Shown here: in pieces, positions 1-7,917 of the stretch
How positions within the stretch are numbered: position 1 is the first letter of the stretch
How the letters are laid out: each line of letters opens with the position of its first letter
Assembly: GCF_043641555.1 (NCBI RefSeq)
Contig: NZ_JBHZRJ010000003.1
Coordinates: forward strand, 310,001-374,000
Source of the DNA: Saccharospirillum alexandrii_A
Lineage (GTDB): Bacteria; Pseudomonadota; Gammaproteobacteria; Pseudomonadales; Natronospirillaceae
Length of the DNA: 64,000 nucleotides
Reading direction: 5' to 3'
Position numbers and translations under genes: made by a program
The notes under the pieces: generated by a model
What the model was told of the DNA's origin: nothing
Seen by the model: only the letters and a program-made list of their open reading frames with translations
The model's database searches: none

Positions 1-45
1 AACAAGTGTCACCGAACGACGAACAGACAAGGGCCGCTTGAACAT
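1..45 (-). CDS. 5' end of an unidentified leftward gene (partial)
   Basis: Only the first 15 codons lie in the window. Read on the minus strand they give MFKRPLSVRRSVTLV, with ATG at 45-43. A perfect AGGAGGT Shine-Dalgarno lies at 59-53, seven bases upstream, so this is a real translation start. The basic, then hydrophobic, beginning could be the n-region of a signal peptide or membrane anchor, but the fragment is too short to assign a family. Positions 60-248 hold its promoter region and the tail of the esterase transcript; no other gene is visible there. Confidence 0.6.
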   Translation of the reverse strand, partial: MFKRPLSVRRSVTLV

Positions 46-248
46 GGAACTGACCTCCTGGTGTCGATGCGTGAATGGTGCGAACGCGGACCTCAAAAAC
101 ACAGTATGGCGCAGAGTCGTGCATTTGGCTGGTCAATCCGAGAGCCGCTGGTCGTGACCTTTACACGAGATCCACGATGCCTGCACATTTTGTCGATTAT
201 CAAAAACCCGTGATTTTTTATTCTTAATTGAACTGAACAGGCAACCTT

Positions 249-890
249 TCAGGGCAGGGCGCCAGCATCGCTCAGTAAGGCTGACACGGCCTCGGCAAAT
301 TGCTGGTAGCCCGCAGCGTTCAGGTGCACCCGGTCCGACTTCAGACTCGCGTTGCCTTGCAGGTCGGCCATGGTGTCGTTGTCGATCGGAATGTCGTACT
401 GATCGGCCAGCTCTGCGTACAACGTGGCTGAAGACAGAAAGATGCCTGGCTCCGGCACGCCTATCAGCACAACCTGAATGCCCCGCGATTGCATCAGTTC
501 GATCATGGCAGCCAGATTGGCTTTGGTGGCCGAGGTATCCTGGCGGCGCAGAAAATCGTTACCGCCATGGCACAGTATCACCAGGTCTGGCCGGTATTCG
601 TCGAGCACAGCCGGTAGCCGCTGTCGGCCCTCGGCGCTGGTTTCTCCGGATACGCCGGCGTTAATCACCTCGATGCTGGTCATCCGTTGCAGAACAGCCG
701 GGTAGGCGTTGTCGCGGCCGCTGCCTACACCTACGGTCAGGCTGTCGCCAAACGCCAGTATGCGGTCACCCGGGGCAATGGGGTCGAGCCGGGCGCCACC
801 GCACGCCGACAGCAGCAGTAGGCTGGCTATCATCGCGCTTGCCAGCCGGTGCCACCGGTTGGTATTCGGGGGTCGCAGTAGCGTATTCAT
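249..890 (-). CDS. SGNH/GDSL-type esterase lipoprotein (TesA-like arylesterase)
   Basis: 213 aa. An N-terminal hydrophobic stretch ends in a lipobox (LLSAC, Cys about residue 30), so the protein is probably a lipid-anchored periplasmic or outer-membrane lipoprotein. SGNH blocks are present in order: GDSLTVG (nucleophile Ser), a Gly in NAGVSGET, GGND (Asn) and DRVHLNAAGY (catalytic Asp and His). The family includes TesA/arylesterases that hydrolyse short-chain esters, thioesters or lysophospholipids; the substrate here is unknown. Its ATG overlaps the stop of the upstream patatin gene by four bases (ATGA), so the two lipolytic enzymes are translationally coupled. Confidence 0.88.
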   Translation of the reverse strand: MNTLLRPPNTNRWHRLASAMIASLLLLSACGGARLDPIAPGDRILAFGDSLTVGVGSGRDNAYPAVLQRMTSIEVINAGVSGETSAEGRQRLPAVLDEYRPDLVILCHGGNDFLRRQDTSATKANLAAMIELMQSRGIQVVLIGVPEPGIFLSSATLYAELADQYDIPIDNDTMADLQGNASLKSDRVHLNAAGYQQFAEAVSALLSDAGALP

Positions 891-2749
891 GGTGTCGACT
901 CTCTGGCTGTTTCAACTCTGGCGAGAACGTCCCTGCCGTGGTCATAGCCCTGACGCACTGCCTGATCAAACCGGCGCCAGTCGAGCAAGCCAATCCGTTT
1001 CAGTGGCGGGTTAAAATACAGGTCGGTCAGTTGTTCCGACTGGGTGCGGCGTGAGGTGCTGTAGAGAATGCTCACGTTCATTAGATAGGACGCCAGAGAG
1101 GGCAATTTGTACTTTCGTTTGTGACGCTTGCGCAACCGGTCGCGCAGCAGTGTCCAGGTGCCTGGCACTTCATCGAACGTCAGCGGTCGCCGGGCAGCGA
1201 TGCTCAGGTCGATGCCAATCACCGTACCTACGCCGCGCGCCTTGCGCATGATGTCGACCGGAAAATTGTTCAGGGTGGCACCGTCACACAACAGGTCGCC
1301 CTTGTGCAGAATGGGTGGCAATGCGCCCGGTATTGCCGTGCTGGCGCGCAGGGCCTTGGCCAGCGAGCCGTGGCGCATAACGTGTTCCTCGGCGCGGGAA
1401 TAGTTGGTCGCCACGCAGTAATAGGTTTTCCAGAGGTCGTCCAAGTTGGCTTTGTGGCCGAGCAAATCCTGAAACGCCTGAACGATGATGCGGGCCAGGC
1501 GTTGTCCGCGAATCAGCGACACGATGGGTAACCAGTTGAAGTCGCCTGTCGGGTTGAGTTTGAACGACCGCCGGCAAATATCGAGCGTTCGATCCAGTGG
1601 CTGGTCGGCAGCTATCAGAGCTGCCATGACGGCGCCCATGCTGGTTCCGCCCACATAATCGATTTCAATGCCTGCTTCCTGCAATGCCTTGAACACGCCC
1701 AGGTGCGCGAAGCCACGGGCACCGCCACCGGCCAGAACGAGCCCGGTGGCGGTGCGGGTTTCAATGCGTGCCAGCCGGGCCATGTCGCGTTCGAGATCCG
1801 GTCTAATGTGAACATGATCCGTCACCGGTCGCCGGTTCAGCCAGGCCCGGGTGTTGCGCGGGCATTGGGTGTCGGCTGCGTGCAGTAATACCAGCACCTC
1901 GGCCGCTTCGGTGCGCATCGAGTCGCTGCCGAGGCATTCGGTTTCAATCGCATGCAGTGCCGGTGGTTGCGTTGCATCGGCCAGCAACAATATTTCGTCG
2001 CTGTGGCGGCAACAGCGCCGGGTCCAGTCAGAAGGGGAATCGTCGGTGACCAGCAATACAAAATCGGATTCAGATTCAATCTGGTCCAGATAAAGCGTGG
2101 TGCGCTGCTGCCGGTCGCGCGGGTCGGCTTGGGTGCCCGTGTCGGTCTGTGCCAGGTGGGCTTCCAGCCGCTTGGCGTCGATCAGGGTGACCGAACCCTG
2201 TTGCTCCAGTTGTGCAGCGAGGCGGTTTGCAAAGTCGCCGGGGTCTACGCCCGGTGATATCGGCGCCAGCGTTATAGTAACCGGCAATGGCATGGGGTTG
2301 ACGGTATGCTGGGTTTGCAGGCGTTGAATGATCTGCCGGGTCAGTGCCATCGACAGCCGGTGGCTACTGGCCAGCAGTTCATCGAAATGGGCCTTGTCGA
2401 GCCGCACCAGAACCGAATCGCGAATCGCTATTACCGTGGCTGAGCGGGGTTCGCCCGTGTACAGGCTCATCTCGCCAAAGACCTGCCCCCGGCCCATCTC
2501 GCGAACCGGCTTTGGCGTTCCCGATTCGTCATTGATGTAAGCGCGCAAACGGCCACTGACCGACAGATAGAGGGCATCGCCGGGGTCTCCTTGCTCCATC
2601 AGCGTCTCGCCCCCGGCTATTTCCACCCAGCGCAGGCATTTACGCAATAACGCCAGGGCTTCGGGCTCGATAGCGCCCAGAAACTCAGTGAGGTGCTGGT
2701 CCAGTAAGGCCTGGTGGTGCGTCTGTATATCCGGAGTGTGCTCGTTCAA
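887..2749 (-). CDS. Patatin-like phospholipase with N-terminal cyclic-nucleotide-binding domain (NTE/RssA family)
   Basis: 620 aa. Residues about 20-135 form a cNMP-binding domain, including GEMSLYTGEPRSA, which retains the Glu and Arg-Ser of a nucleotide pocket. A middle region of about 150 aa precedes the patatin domain: GGGARGFAHLGV oxyanion loop, GTSMG nucleophile elbow, and DGA with the catalytic Asp. The architecture matches bacterial neuropathy-target-esterase-like lysophospholipases. The start codon is TTG (2749-2747), chosen because GGGAGGT lies just upstream on the minus strand. It is coupled to the downstream esterase and divergent from an adenylate cyclase, so allosteric control by cAMP is a reasonable inference. 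Confidence 0.88.
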   Translation of the reverse strand: MNEHTPDIQTHHQALLDQHLTEFLGAIEPEALALLRKCLRWVEIAGGETLMEQGDPGDALYLSVSGRLRAYINDESGTPKPVREMGRGQVFGEMSLYTGEPRSATVIAIRDSVLVRLDKAHFDELLASSHRLSMALTRQIIQRLQTQHTVNPMPLPVTITLAPISPGVDPGDFANRLAAQLEQQGSVTLIDAKRLEAHLAQTDTGTQADPRDRQQRTTLYLDQIESESDFVLLVTDDSPSDWTRRCCRHSDEILLLADATQPPALHAIETECLGSDSMRTEAAEVLVLLHAADTQCPRNTRAWLNRRPVTDHVHIRPDLERDMARLARIETRTATGLVLAGGGARGFAHLGVFKALQEAGIEIDYVGGTSMGAVMAALIAADQPLDRTLDICRRSFKLNPTGDFNWLPIVSLIRGQRLARIIVQAFQDLLGHKANLDDLWKTYYCVATNYSRAEEHVMRHGSLAKALRASTAIPGALPPILHKGDLLCDGATLNNFPVDIMRKARGVGTVIGIDLSIAARRPLTFDEVPGTWTLLRDRLRKRHKRKYKLPSLASYLMNVSILYSTSRRTQSEQLTDLYFNPPLKRIGLLDWRRFDQAVRQGYDHGRDVLARVETARESTP

Positions 2750-3025
2750 CGATAAACCTCCCTGTAAGTCGCGTTCTGCTGTATCCGTCAGGTCGGACAG
2801 TGAAAGATCAGAATTACAGAGAAGTCACAGCCAGTAAAGCAGGAATCTGCACTATCCGGGTCCGGCTGCGTGGCCCTGTGCACCGTTCAAAAGAATGTGC
2901 TAGGTTAAGACCCGGTCCCGGCAAGGCAAGCCGACAGGGAACGCAATAGCATAGCGCACAGGATGGTGTGACACATGGATTTCGGGCAGTGAAGTCAGCC
3001 TTGCCCGAGCAGTCAGGACGCGACG

Positions 3026-4051
3026 ATGAAAGAACATCAACTCAACGCCATTCTCTTCAGCGATATCGTAGGATATTCCAGTCAAATGGCCGCCGATGAG
3101 GCGTCCACGCTCGAGGTACTGCAACGCAACCGATTACGGCATCAGCGCATCGTGACGCACTATCACGGACGCATTGTCGATACCATAGGCGACGGGCATC
3201 TGTGTCTGTTTTCCAGCAGTCTCGACGCGGTATATGCCGGTTTGGCATTGCAGCATGATCTGTTGGCCAACCAGGATGACACCCGGTTGAGGGTAGGCAT
3301 TCACGTCGGCGATACGGTGGTAGAGCGCGATGGTCTTAGGGGCTTGCGCGTGATCGGCGATGCCGTCAATACCGCTTCCCGGATAGAAAGCAATGCACCG
3401 GCGCCCGGGGTCTGGGTCTCGGCCAGGGTGGCGACCGATCTGCGCAGCAGCGCCCAACTGACGTTTGAATCGGCCGGCCTGTTTACACTGAAGAATTTGC
3501 CAGAGGCTTTGGAGCTTTTTGAGGTTCGGTCGGTATCCGGTACGGTACCGGCCGCCGCACCCAGAGCGCGTTTTTCTTACCGCCATCAACAGTTCAGCCG
3601 CACCCGCGTCGTGGCGCTGGCTACAGTGCTGTGTTTTAGCCTGGCGGCGGCCTTTGTCGCCTCTCAGGTGTTTGACACCCCGGATTCGCTGGCCGTTCTG
3701 CCACTTGAGTATGTCGGTGCCGATGCCGATTACCAGTACCTGGCCTCGGCGCTTACCAGCCGATTGCAATCTCACCTGGCTCCCTTTGAAAACATCAACC
3801 TGGCGTCACAGGCCAATGCCCGGCGATTAACCGATGCCAGCGGGTACCTGGGAGATGAAGAAGTCGACTTTTTCATGGAGGGCAGCCTGTTATTGGTCGG
3901 GCAGCAGGTGACGATCGAAATCAGCGTAGTGGAAGCCGACGAAGACAGCATATTGTTCAGTGAGCAGTGGCAGGGTGAGCTGGATCAGCTGGAAGTTCTT
4001 GAAACGTCGGTGCTTGACTCGGTGGCTGACTATGTTGCGACGTCATTGTGA
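3026..4051 (+). CDS. Class III adenylate/guanylate cyclase with TM segment and TolB-like C-terminal region
   Basis: 341 aa. Residues 1-165 are a class III nucleotidyl cyclase domain: FSDIVGY and IGDG supply the two metal-binding Asp, and GDAVNTASRIES carries the transition-state Asn and Arg. A hydrophobic segment near residues 193-213 crosses the membrane. The remainder begins DSLAVLPL and resembles the TolB-like domain often attached to such cyclases, probably periplasmic. It likely makes cAMP. Next downstream is a Crp/Fnr regulator and divergently upstream is a cNMP-binding patatin, which suggests a local cyclic-nucleotide circuit. The 2750-3025 intergenic region must hold both divergent promoters; no clear boxes were resolved. 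Confidence 0.85.
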   Translation: MKEHQLNAILFSDIVGYSSQMAADEASTLEVLQRNRLRHQRIVTHYHGRIVDTIGDGHLCLFSSSLDAVYAGLALQHDLLANQDDTRLRVGIHVGDTVVERDGLRGLRVIGDAVNTASRIESNAPAPGVWVSARVATDLRSSAQLTFESAGLFTLKNLPEALELFEVRSVSGTVPAAAPRARFSYRHQQFSRTRVVALATVLCFSLAAAFVASQVFDTPDSLAVLPLEYVGADADYQYLASALTSRLQSHLAPFENINLASQANARRLTDASGYLGDEEVDFFMEGSLLLVGQQVTIEISVVEADEDSILFSEQWQGELDQLEVLETSVLDSVADYVATSL

Positions 4052-4090
4052 GCGTTACTGGAACGACAGACTGTGCACCAGGGCAAGGTA

Positions 4091-4768
4091 ATGGCTGAGG
4101 CAGTATCCATTCTGGAAGCCCTGACGGCCAAGTCCCGCGAGCAACTGATGCGTCATGCCCGACCGCGTCACTTTACCGCCGGTTCCGCCTTGTTTTACAA
4201 GGGCGATGATGGCAGCTGGCTGTACCTGATCGAGCAGGGCCTGGTCGAGATCAGCCTGATGTCGTTGCAGGGTAAAAAAGCCACGCTAAACCACCTGGGC
4301 CCGGGCGAGGTGATCGGCGAACTGTCGGCACTGGATCAGCTGCCGCGCAGTGCTGATGCGCTGGCGCTGACCAATACCGGGGGTCTGGTGATTCCCAAGC
4401 AGCGGCTCGCCGAGGTATTGCGCGATGACAGCGATGCCTGCCTGGAAGTCATTCGGTTGCTGTGCAGCCGGGTTCGTAACGCATCGGATATGTTCGAGAA
4501 CCGGGCCGTTGCGCCCGCGTCAGTGCGGCTGGCGCATTGTGTACTGACGCTGATACGCAAATGGGGCGAAACGGACGAGCAAGGCATCCTGCACCTGTCA
4601 CAACAGCTAAGCCAGGCAGAGCTGGGCGAATTTGCCGGGCTGGCCAGAGAAAACGTCAATCGGCTGTTGAAAGAATGGCAGGCGCTGGGGTGGCTGCAGT
4701 TTCATCGTGGTCAGCTGACCGTGCTGGATGCACCAGCGCTGCAGGCGATACTGGATCAGAGCGAGTGA
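4091..4768 (+). CDS. Crp/Fnr-family transcriptional regulator
   Basis: 225 aa from ATG 4091; an in-frame GTG at 4073 is less likely. An N-terminal cNMP-binding beta-barrel (about 1-120) contains GEVIGELSALDQLPRSADA, where Glu and Arg-Ser match the cAMP-contacting residues of CRP. There is no N-terminal Cys cluster, so an Fnr-type Fe-S sensor is unlikely. The C-terminal winged helix (about 145-220) includes LSQAELGEFAGLARENVNRLLKEW, the usual Crp-type recognition region (quoted in part: LARENVNRLL). It sits 39 bases after a class III cyclase, probably co-transcribed, and a palindromic Crp-like box overlaps its own stop codon. Confidence 0.88.
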   Translation: MAEAVSILEALTAKSREQLMRHARPRHFTAGSALFYKGDDGSWLYLIEQGLVEISLMSLQGKKATLNHLGPGEVIGELSALDQLPRSADALALTNTGGLVIPKQRLAEVLRDDSDACLEVIRLLCSRVRNASDMFENRAVAPASVRLAHCVLTLIRKWGETDEQGILHLSQQLSQAELGEFAGLARENVNRLLKEWQALGWLQFHRGQLTVLDAPALQAILDQSE

Positions 4769-4779
4769 TTTACATCACT
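4764..4779. promoter_or_regulatory. Palindromic Crp/Fnr-type box
   Basis: AGTGAT-TTAC-ATCACT is a perfect 6-bp inverted repeat around four bases and matches the Crp half-site TGTGA/TCACA except at the outer position. It overlaps the TGA stop of the Crp/Fnr gene (4766-4768) and lies 57 bases before the ATG of the PH-domain gene. It is a candidate site for the adjacent regulator controlling that gene. Confidence 0.55.
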
Positions 4780-4835
4780 GCGCCTGGTTAAGGCGCTTCG
4801 TAGCATGGGCTAGTCACTCAACCGGAGACAGGCTC

Positions 4836-5372
4836 ATGACTACGACGTTAACGCATAAAACAACCGCTACTCCAAACCAAGCCGATACCGCTTCAGCGCA
4901 AGCGGCCGTCCCCACACTGGCTGTGGATGAATTCATACTGCATACCAGCAAACGCCACCCGGCGGTTTGGGTTGCCCTGGGTGTCGCGTCAATGGTCAGC
5001 CTAATGGCCTCTGCCTGGCTGTTGCTGCCCCTGCTGATACTGGCGGTACAGCAACTGAGTTACTCGTTTTCCGTAACCAGCCGTCAGATCATCGAACACA
5101 AAGGCTTTTTTTGGCGCAGAGCCCGCTGTATACCGCTGAATGAACTGGCCAGTATCGATCTGGTGAACCGGGATTTCGGGCTGCTCTTTCAGGTTGGCAA
5201 GCTGACGGTGACTACGCGCACAGGCAAGTCGGAGTCGTTCCGCTGGGTCGCTCAGCCAGAGCGACTGGTTCGGCTTCTGGACCATCAGCACGGTGGTTGC
5301 GATCTGGATACGACCTCAGAACCGGTCCGTCAGGTACGGCGCCTGCGCAACAGCCTGAGTCATCTGGTGTAA
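4836..5372 (+). CDS. Bacterial PH-domain membrane protein (YdbS/YdbT-like)
   Basis: 178 aa from ATG 4836, preceded by GGAGACAGGCTC. After a polar N-terminal tail (about 1-50), two short hydrophobic segments (about 45-80) form a hairpin in the membrane. They are followed by a bPH2-type domain beginning near YSFSVTSRQIIEHKGFF and continuing through RRARCIPLNELASIDL, typical of DUF304/bPH2 proteins. No enzymatic motif is seen and the function is unknown. A Crp-like palindrome lies just upstream, so expression may follow the neighbouring regulator. It is convergent with the HD-GYP gene; the stop codons are only four bases apart. Confidence 0.7.
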   Translation: MTTTLTHKTTATPNQADTASAQAAVPTLAVDEFILHTSKRHPAVWVALGVASMVSLMASAWLLLPLLILAVQQLSYSFSVTSRQIIEHKGFFWRRARCIPLNELASIDLVNRDFGLLFQVGKLTVTTRTGKSESFRWVAQPERLVRLLDHQHGGCDLDTTSEPVRQVRRLRNSLSHLV

Positions 5373-5376
5373 TCAC

Positions 5377-6660
5377 TCAGAGCAGGCTGAGTTCCTGTTT
5401 TACGGCCGTGTTGATATCGACGCTGGCCGTGCCATTCAGCACTTCACTGCGGATGGTCACACTCTGATTGGTAGGATCGGCCAGGTCCAGTTCATGAGGG
5501 GCCGGCAAGGGTTGTTGCCGGGCATTGGTCAGCACCCGGATGCGAGGCCGGGCAAAATCGTCCGGGTTGGGTTCCAGTACCATGGCAACTTGTCCTCCGC
5601 TCAGTTGAACCAGGCTGCCCGTCGGGTAAAACCCGATACAGGTGATAAAGGCTTTGGACAAGTCAGAGTCGAAGTGCGTACCCCGCTCGCGCAAGATGCT
5701 TTTCAGTGCCTGTTCGGAGGTTTTGACCGTGCCATAGCAGCGCTCACTGGTCATGGCGTCATAGGCATCGGCCAGGGCCACAATTTTGGCGTAGTAGGAA
5801 ATTTGTTGCTGGCGCAACCCGCGTGGATACCCCTTGCCATCGATGCGCTCATGGTGCGAATGCGCAACATCAATGGCATGTTTGAATTCGGCCGAGGCGG
5901 ACATCAGAATATTGCGGCCGTGCGTAGGGTGTTCGGCCATAATGTAGGCTTCTTCCCGTGTAAACCGGCCAGGTTTGTTCAGTATGTCGGCGGGAATTCG
6001 ACTCTTGCCCACATCGTGCAACAAGCCACAGAGTGCAACATCCCGGATTTCAGCTTCCATCAGCCCCAGGTGGCGAGCAAAGGTGGCGCTGAGTATGCAG
6101 ACATTCATGCTGTGTTCGGCGGTGTAACTGTCTTTGTGTTTGATCATCGACAGAAACCGCAGGGCATCTTTGTTGGCCAGAATGCTATCGACCACCTTAT
6201 CGACGATGTCGCGGCATTCAGTTACTTCCAGGCTGCGCCCGACGCGCAAACCATCCATGATGGACGTGGCCAATGAGCGCGCCGAATCAAAGGTCAGTCG
6301 GGACGCTTCAACCGCCCGTTCAAAGCCAACCTGATTGATGTAGTTGACCCGTCGGGTACTGGCTGGCCCGGTTTTGGTTGGCTTGGGCGTGGGGGTCGCT
6401 GGGCCATGGCTGGCGGTTGTGCGTTGTCCCGACGCGGGAGATGCGTCAATTCTGACTTGCACTGTCACGGTCTGGCACTGACGCTGCAGTTCCCGTATCT
6501 CATCGGTGGAAGCGATGACAAAGCCCTGTAACAGGAAGGTAGTTTCTTCCCAGGGCCGGTCTAGCGCCACCACACGCATGCCGATTTCCAGATCCTGGAC
6601 GGAAACAGACAAATCCTGGTAATCGGCATGGCGCATGGTGGCGGTAGTTCCGAGATACAA
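5377..6660 (-). CDS. HD-GYP domain cyclic-di-GMP phosphodiesterase with N-terminal DUF3391
   Basis: 427 aa. The N-terminal 120 residues resemble DUF3391 (DLEIGMRVVALDRPWEETTFL region). The HD-GYP domain occupies about 160-350: HSMNVCILS, LLHDVGKSRIP (HD metal pair), HPTHGRNIL, HSHHERIDGKGYPRGL (the signature GYP) and DAYDAMTSERCYG. All metal-binding His/Asp seem intact, so it probably hydrolyses c-di-GMP to pGpG or GMP. The C-terminal 80 residues contain beta-rich sequence seen in this subfamily. It is cytoplasmic, with no receiver domain. It is monocistronic and convergent with the PH-domain gene. Confidence 0.92.
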   Translation of the reverse strand: MYLGTTATMRHADYQDLSVSVQDLEIGMRVVALDRPWEETTFLLQGFVIASTDEIRELQRQCQTVTVQVRIDASPASGQRTTASHGPATPTPKPTKTGPASTRRVNYINQVGFERAVEASRLTFDSARSLATSIMDGLRVGRSLEVTECRDIVDKVVDSILANKDALRFLSMIKHKDSYTAEHSMNVCILSATFARHLGLMEAEIRDVALCGLLHDVGKSRIPADILNKPGRFTREEAYIMAEHPTHGRNILMSASAEFKHAIDVAHSHHERIDGKGYPRGLRQQQISYYAKIVALADAYDAMTSERCYGTVKTSEQALKSILRERGTHFDSDLSKAFITCIGFYPTGSLVQLSGGQVAMVLEPNPDDFARPRIRVLTNARQQPLPAPHELDLADPTNQSVTIRSEVLNGTASVDINTAVKQELSLL

Positions 6661-6749
6661 CGTGTGAATCTCAGTGTAGCCCGAATGTTGATCCCGGGTC
6701 GACTTCGTTGCACAGGCTTGTCACCTCGGATGACCGGTGAACGCTCGTG

Positions 6750-7598
6750 CTAATTGCTCTGCAAGGCTTTGGCGTGAAAGCGCAGGTGATCATCAATAAA
6801 GCTGGCAATGAAATAATAGCTGTGGTCATAACCCGGTTGAGTGCGGCTTTCAAACGGATGAGCACTGCGTTCAGCGGCGTTACTCAGTGCCTGGGGGTGC
6901 AGTTGCGCTTCCAGAAAGTTATCGGCATCGCCCTGATCCACCAGAATTGGAAAGTGAGCGTCGCTGCTGGCCAGTAACAGGCTGGCATCATAGTCACGCC
7001 ATGTCGCCTGGTCGTCGCCGAGATAGGCGGAAAACGCCTTGTGACCCCAGGGTACCGCCGTTGGGTTGCAAATGGGTGCAAAGGCCGAGACCGAGCTGTA
7101 ACGATCGGGGTTGCGCAATCCAATCACCAGCGCACCGTGGCCACCCATGGAATGACCGCTGATCGCCCGATGTTCTGTCACTGGGAAATGCGCCTCAATC
7201 AGGCTGGGCAATTCCGACACGATGTAGTCGTACATCCGGTAGTGCCGGTTCCAGGGTGCTTCAGTGGCATTGACGTAAAAGCCAGCGCCCAGGCCCAGGT
7301 CATAGGCTCCCTCCGGGTCGTCCGCGACGCCGTCACCGCGCGGGCTGGTGTCGGGAGCGACGATGGCAATACCGAGCTCAGCTGCTATGCGCTGGGCGCC
7401 GGCCTTGTGCACAAAATTTTCGTCGGTACAGGTGAGGCCCGAGAGCCAGTACAGCACCGGTACCGGGTGCTGGGCATCGGCACCGGGCGGCAGGTAGACG
7501 CTGAAACGCATGGTACAGTTGAGGGTGGCGGAAGCGTGTTCATACTGTTTCTGCCAACCGTTGAAGCACTTGTTGCTGTTCAGATGATTCAAGCTCAT
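6750..7598 (-). CDS. fghA: S-formylglutathione hydrolase
   Basis: 282 aa from ATG 7598, preceded on the minus strand by GAGGATTCC; this matches the family length of about 280. Alpha/beta-hydrolase of the esterase D family with GHSMGGHGAL nucleophile elbow, VDQGDADNFL (Asp) and GYDHSYYFIASFIDDH (His). It hydrolyses S-formylglutathione to formate and glutathione, the second step of glutathione-dependent formaldehyde oxidation. The first-step dehydrogenase lies upstream on the same strand, separated by 319 bp that contain a palindromic repeat element (copy A). The two genes may therefore not share one unbroken transcript. Confidence 0.95.
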   Translation of the reverse strand: MSLNHLNSNKCFNGWQKQYEHASATLNCTMRFSVYLPPGADAQHPVPVLYWLSGLTCTDENFVHKAGAQRIAAELGIAIVAPDTSPRGDGVADDPEGAYDLGLGAGFYVNATEAPWNRHYRMYDYIVSELPSLIEAHFPVTEHRAISGHSMGGHGALVIGLRNPDRYSSVSAFAPICNPTAVPWGHKAFSAYLGDDQATWRDYDASLLLASSDAHFPILVDQGDADNFLEAQLHPQALSNAAERSAHPFESRTQPGYDHSYYFIASFIDDHLRFHAKALQSN

Positions 7599-7610
7599 GG
7601 AATCCTCAAG

Positions 7611-7870
7611 TCTTAACTTGAGTTTCGGAGGACAAATTGACTGCGTTGCCAGAACCCGCGACGGATAGCAGGGCTGCTCCTGCGAGGGCGCCGTAAATAC
7701 TTCCATGTAGGCTTAACTTCGGGATATGAATCCCATCCCTGGGATTCACCCTCCGGGCTCGCTGAGCTCATGCTAAAACGCTCCCGGCGTTTTAGTCCAT
7801 GCCTCAGATACCCCCGCAAAAGCAGCCCTGCCACCCGTCGCTAGCCCATTGCGAACTCCGAAACTTGAGA
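7611..7870 (+). repeat. Dispersed palindromic element, copy A (long form)
   Basis: This fills most of the 319-bp gap between fghA and the class III ADH gene. Arms at 7658-7688 and 7811-7841 pair along about 30 bp (GCGACGGATAGCAGGGCTGC against a near-complement). Outer bases share AGTTTCGGAG/CTCCGAAACT with copy B. Inside are the family core (CGTAAATACTTCCATGTAGG) and the long insert also found in copy G: TTCGGGATATGAATCCC, CTCGCTGAGCTCATG and the small stem AAAACGC/GCGTTTT. Confidence 0.8.
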
Positions 7871-7917
7871 TATTAAAAACGGATGCACTCTTTCGGGAGC
7901 ATTCGCTCGGCTGGTAT

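Noticed and set aside
7611..7870. Palindromic elements as MITEs with transposase ends
   Set aside because: Arms differ between copies, no clear target-site duplication was seen and no transposase is in the window. A transposon origin remains possible but is not supported.
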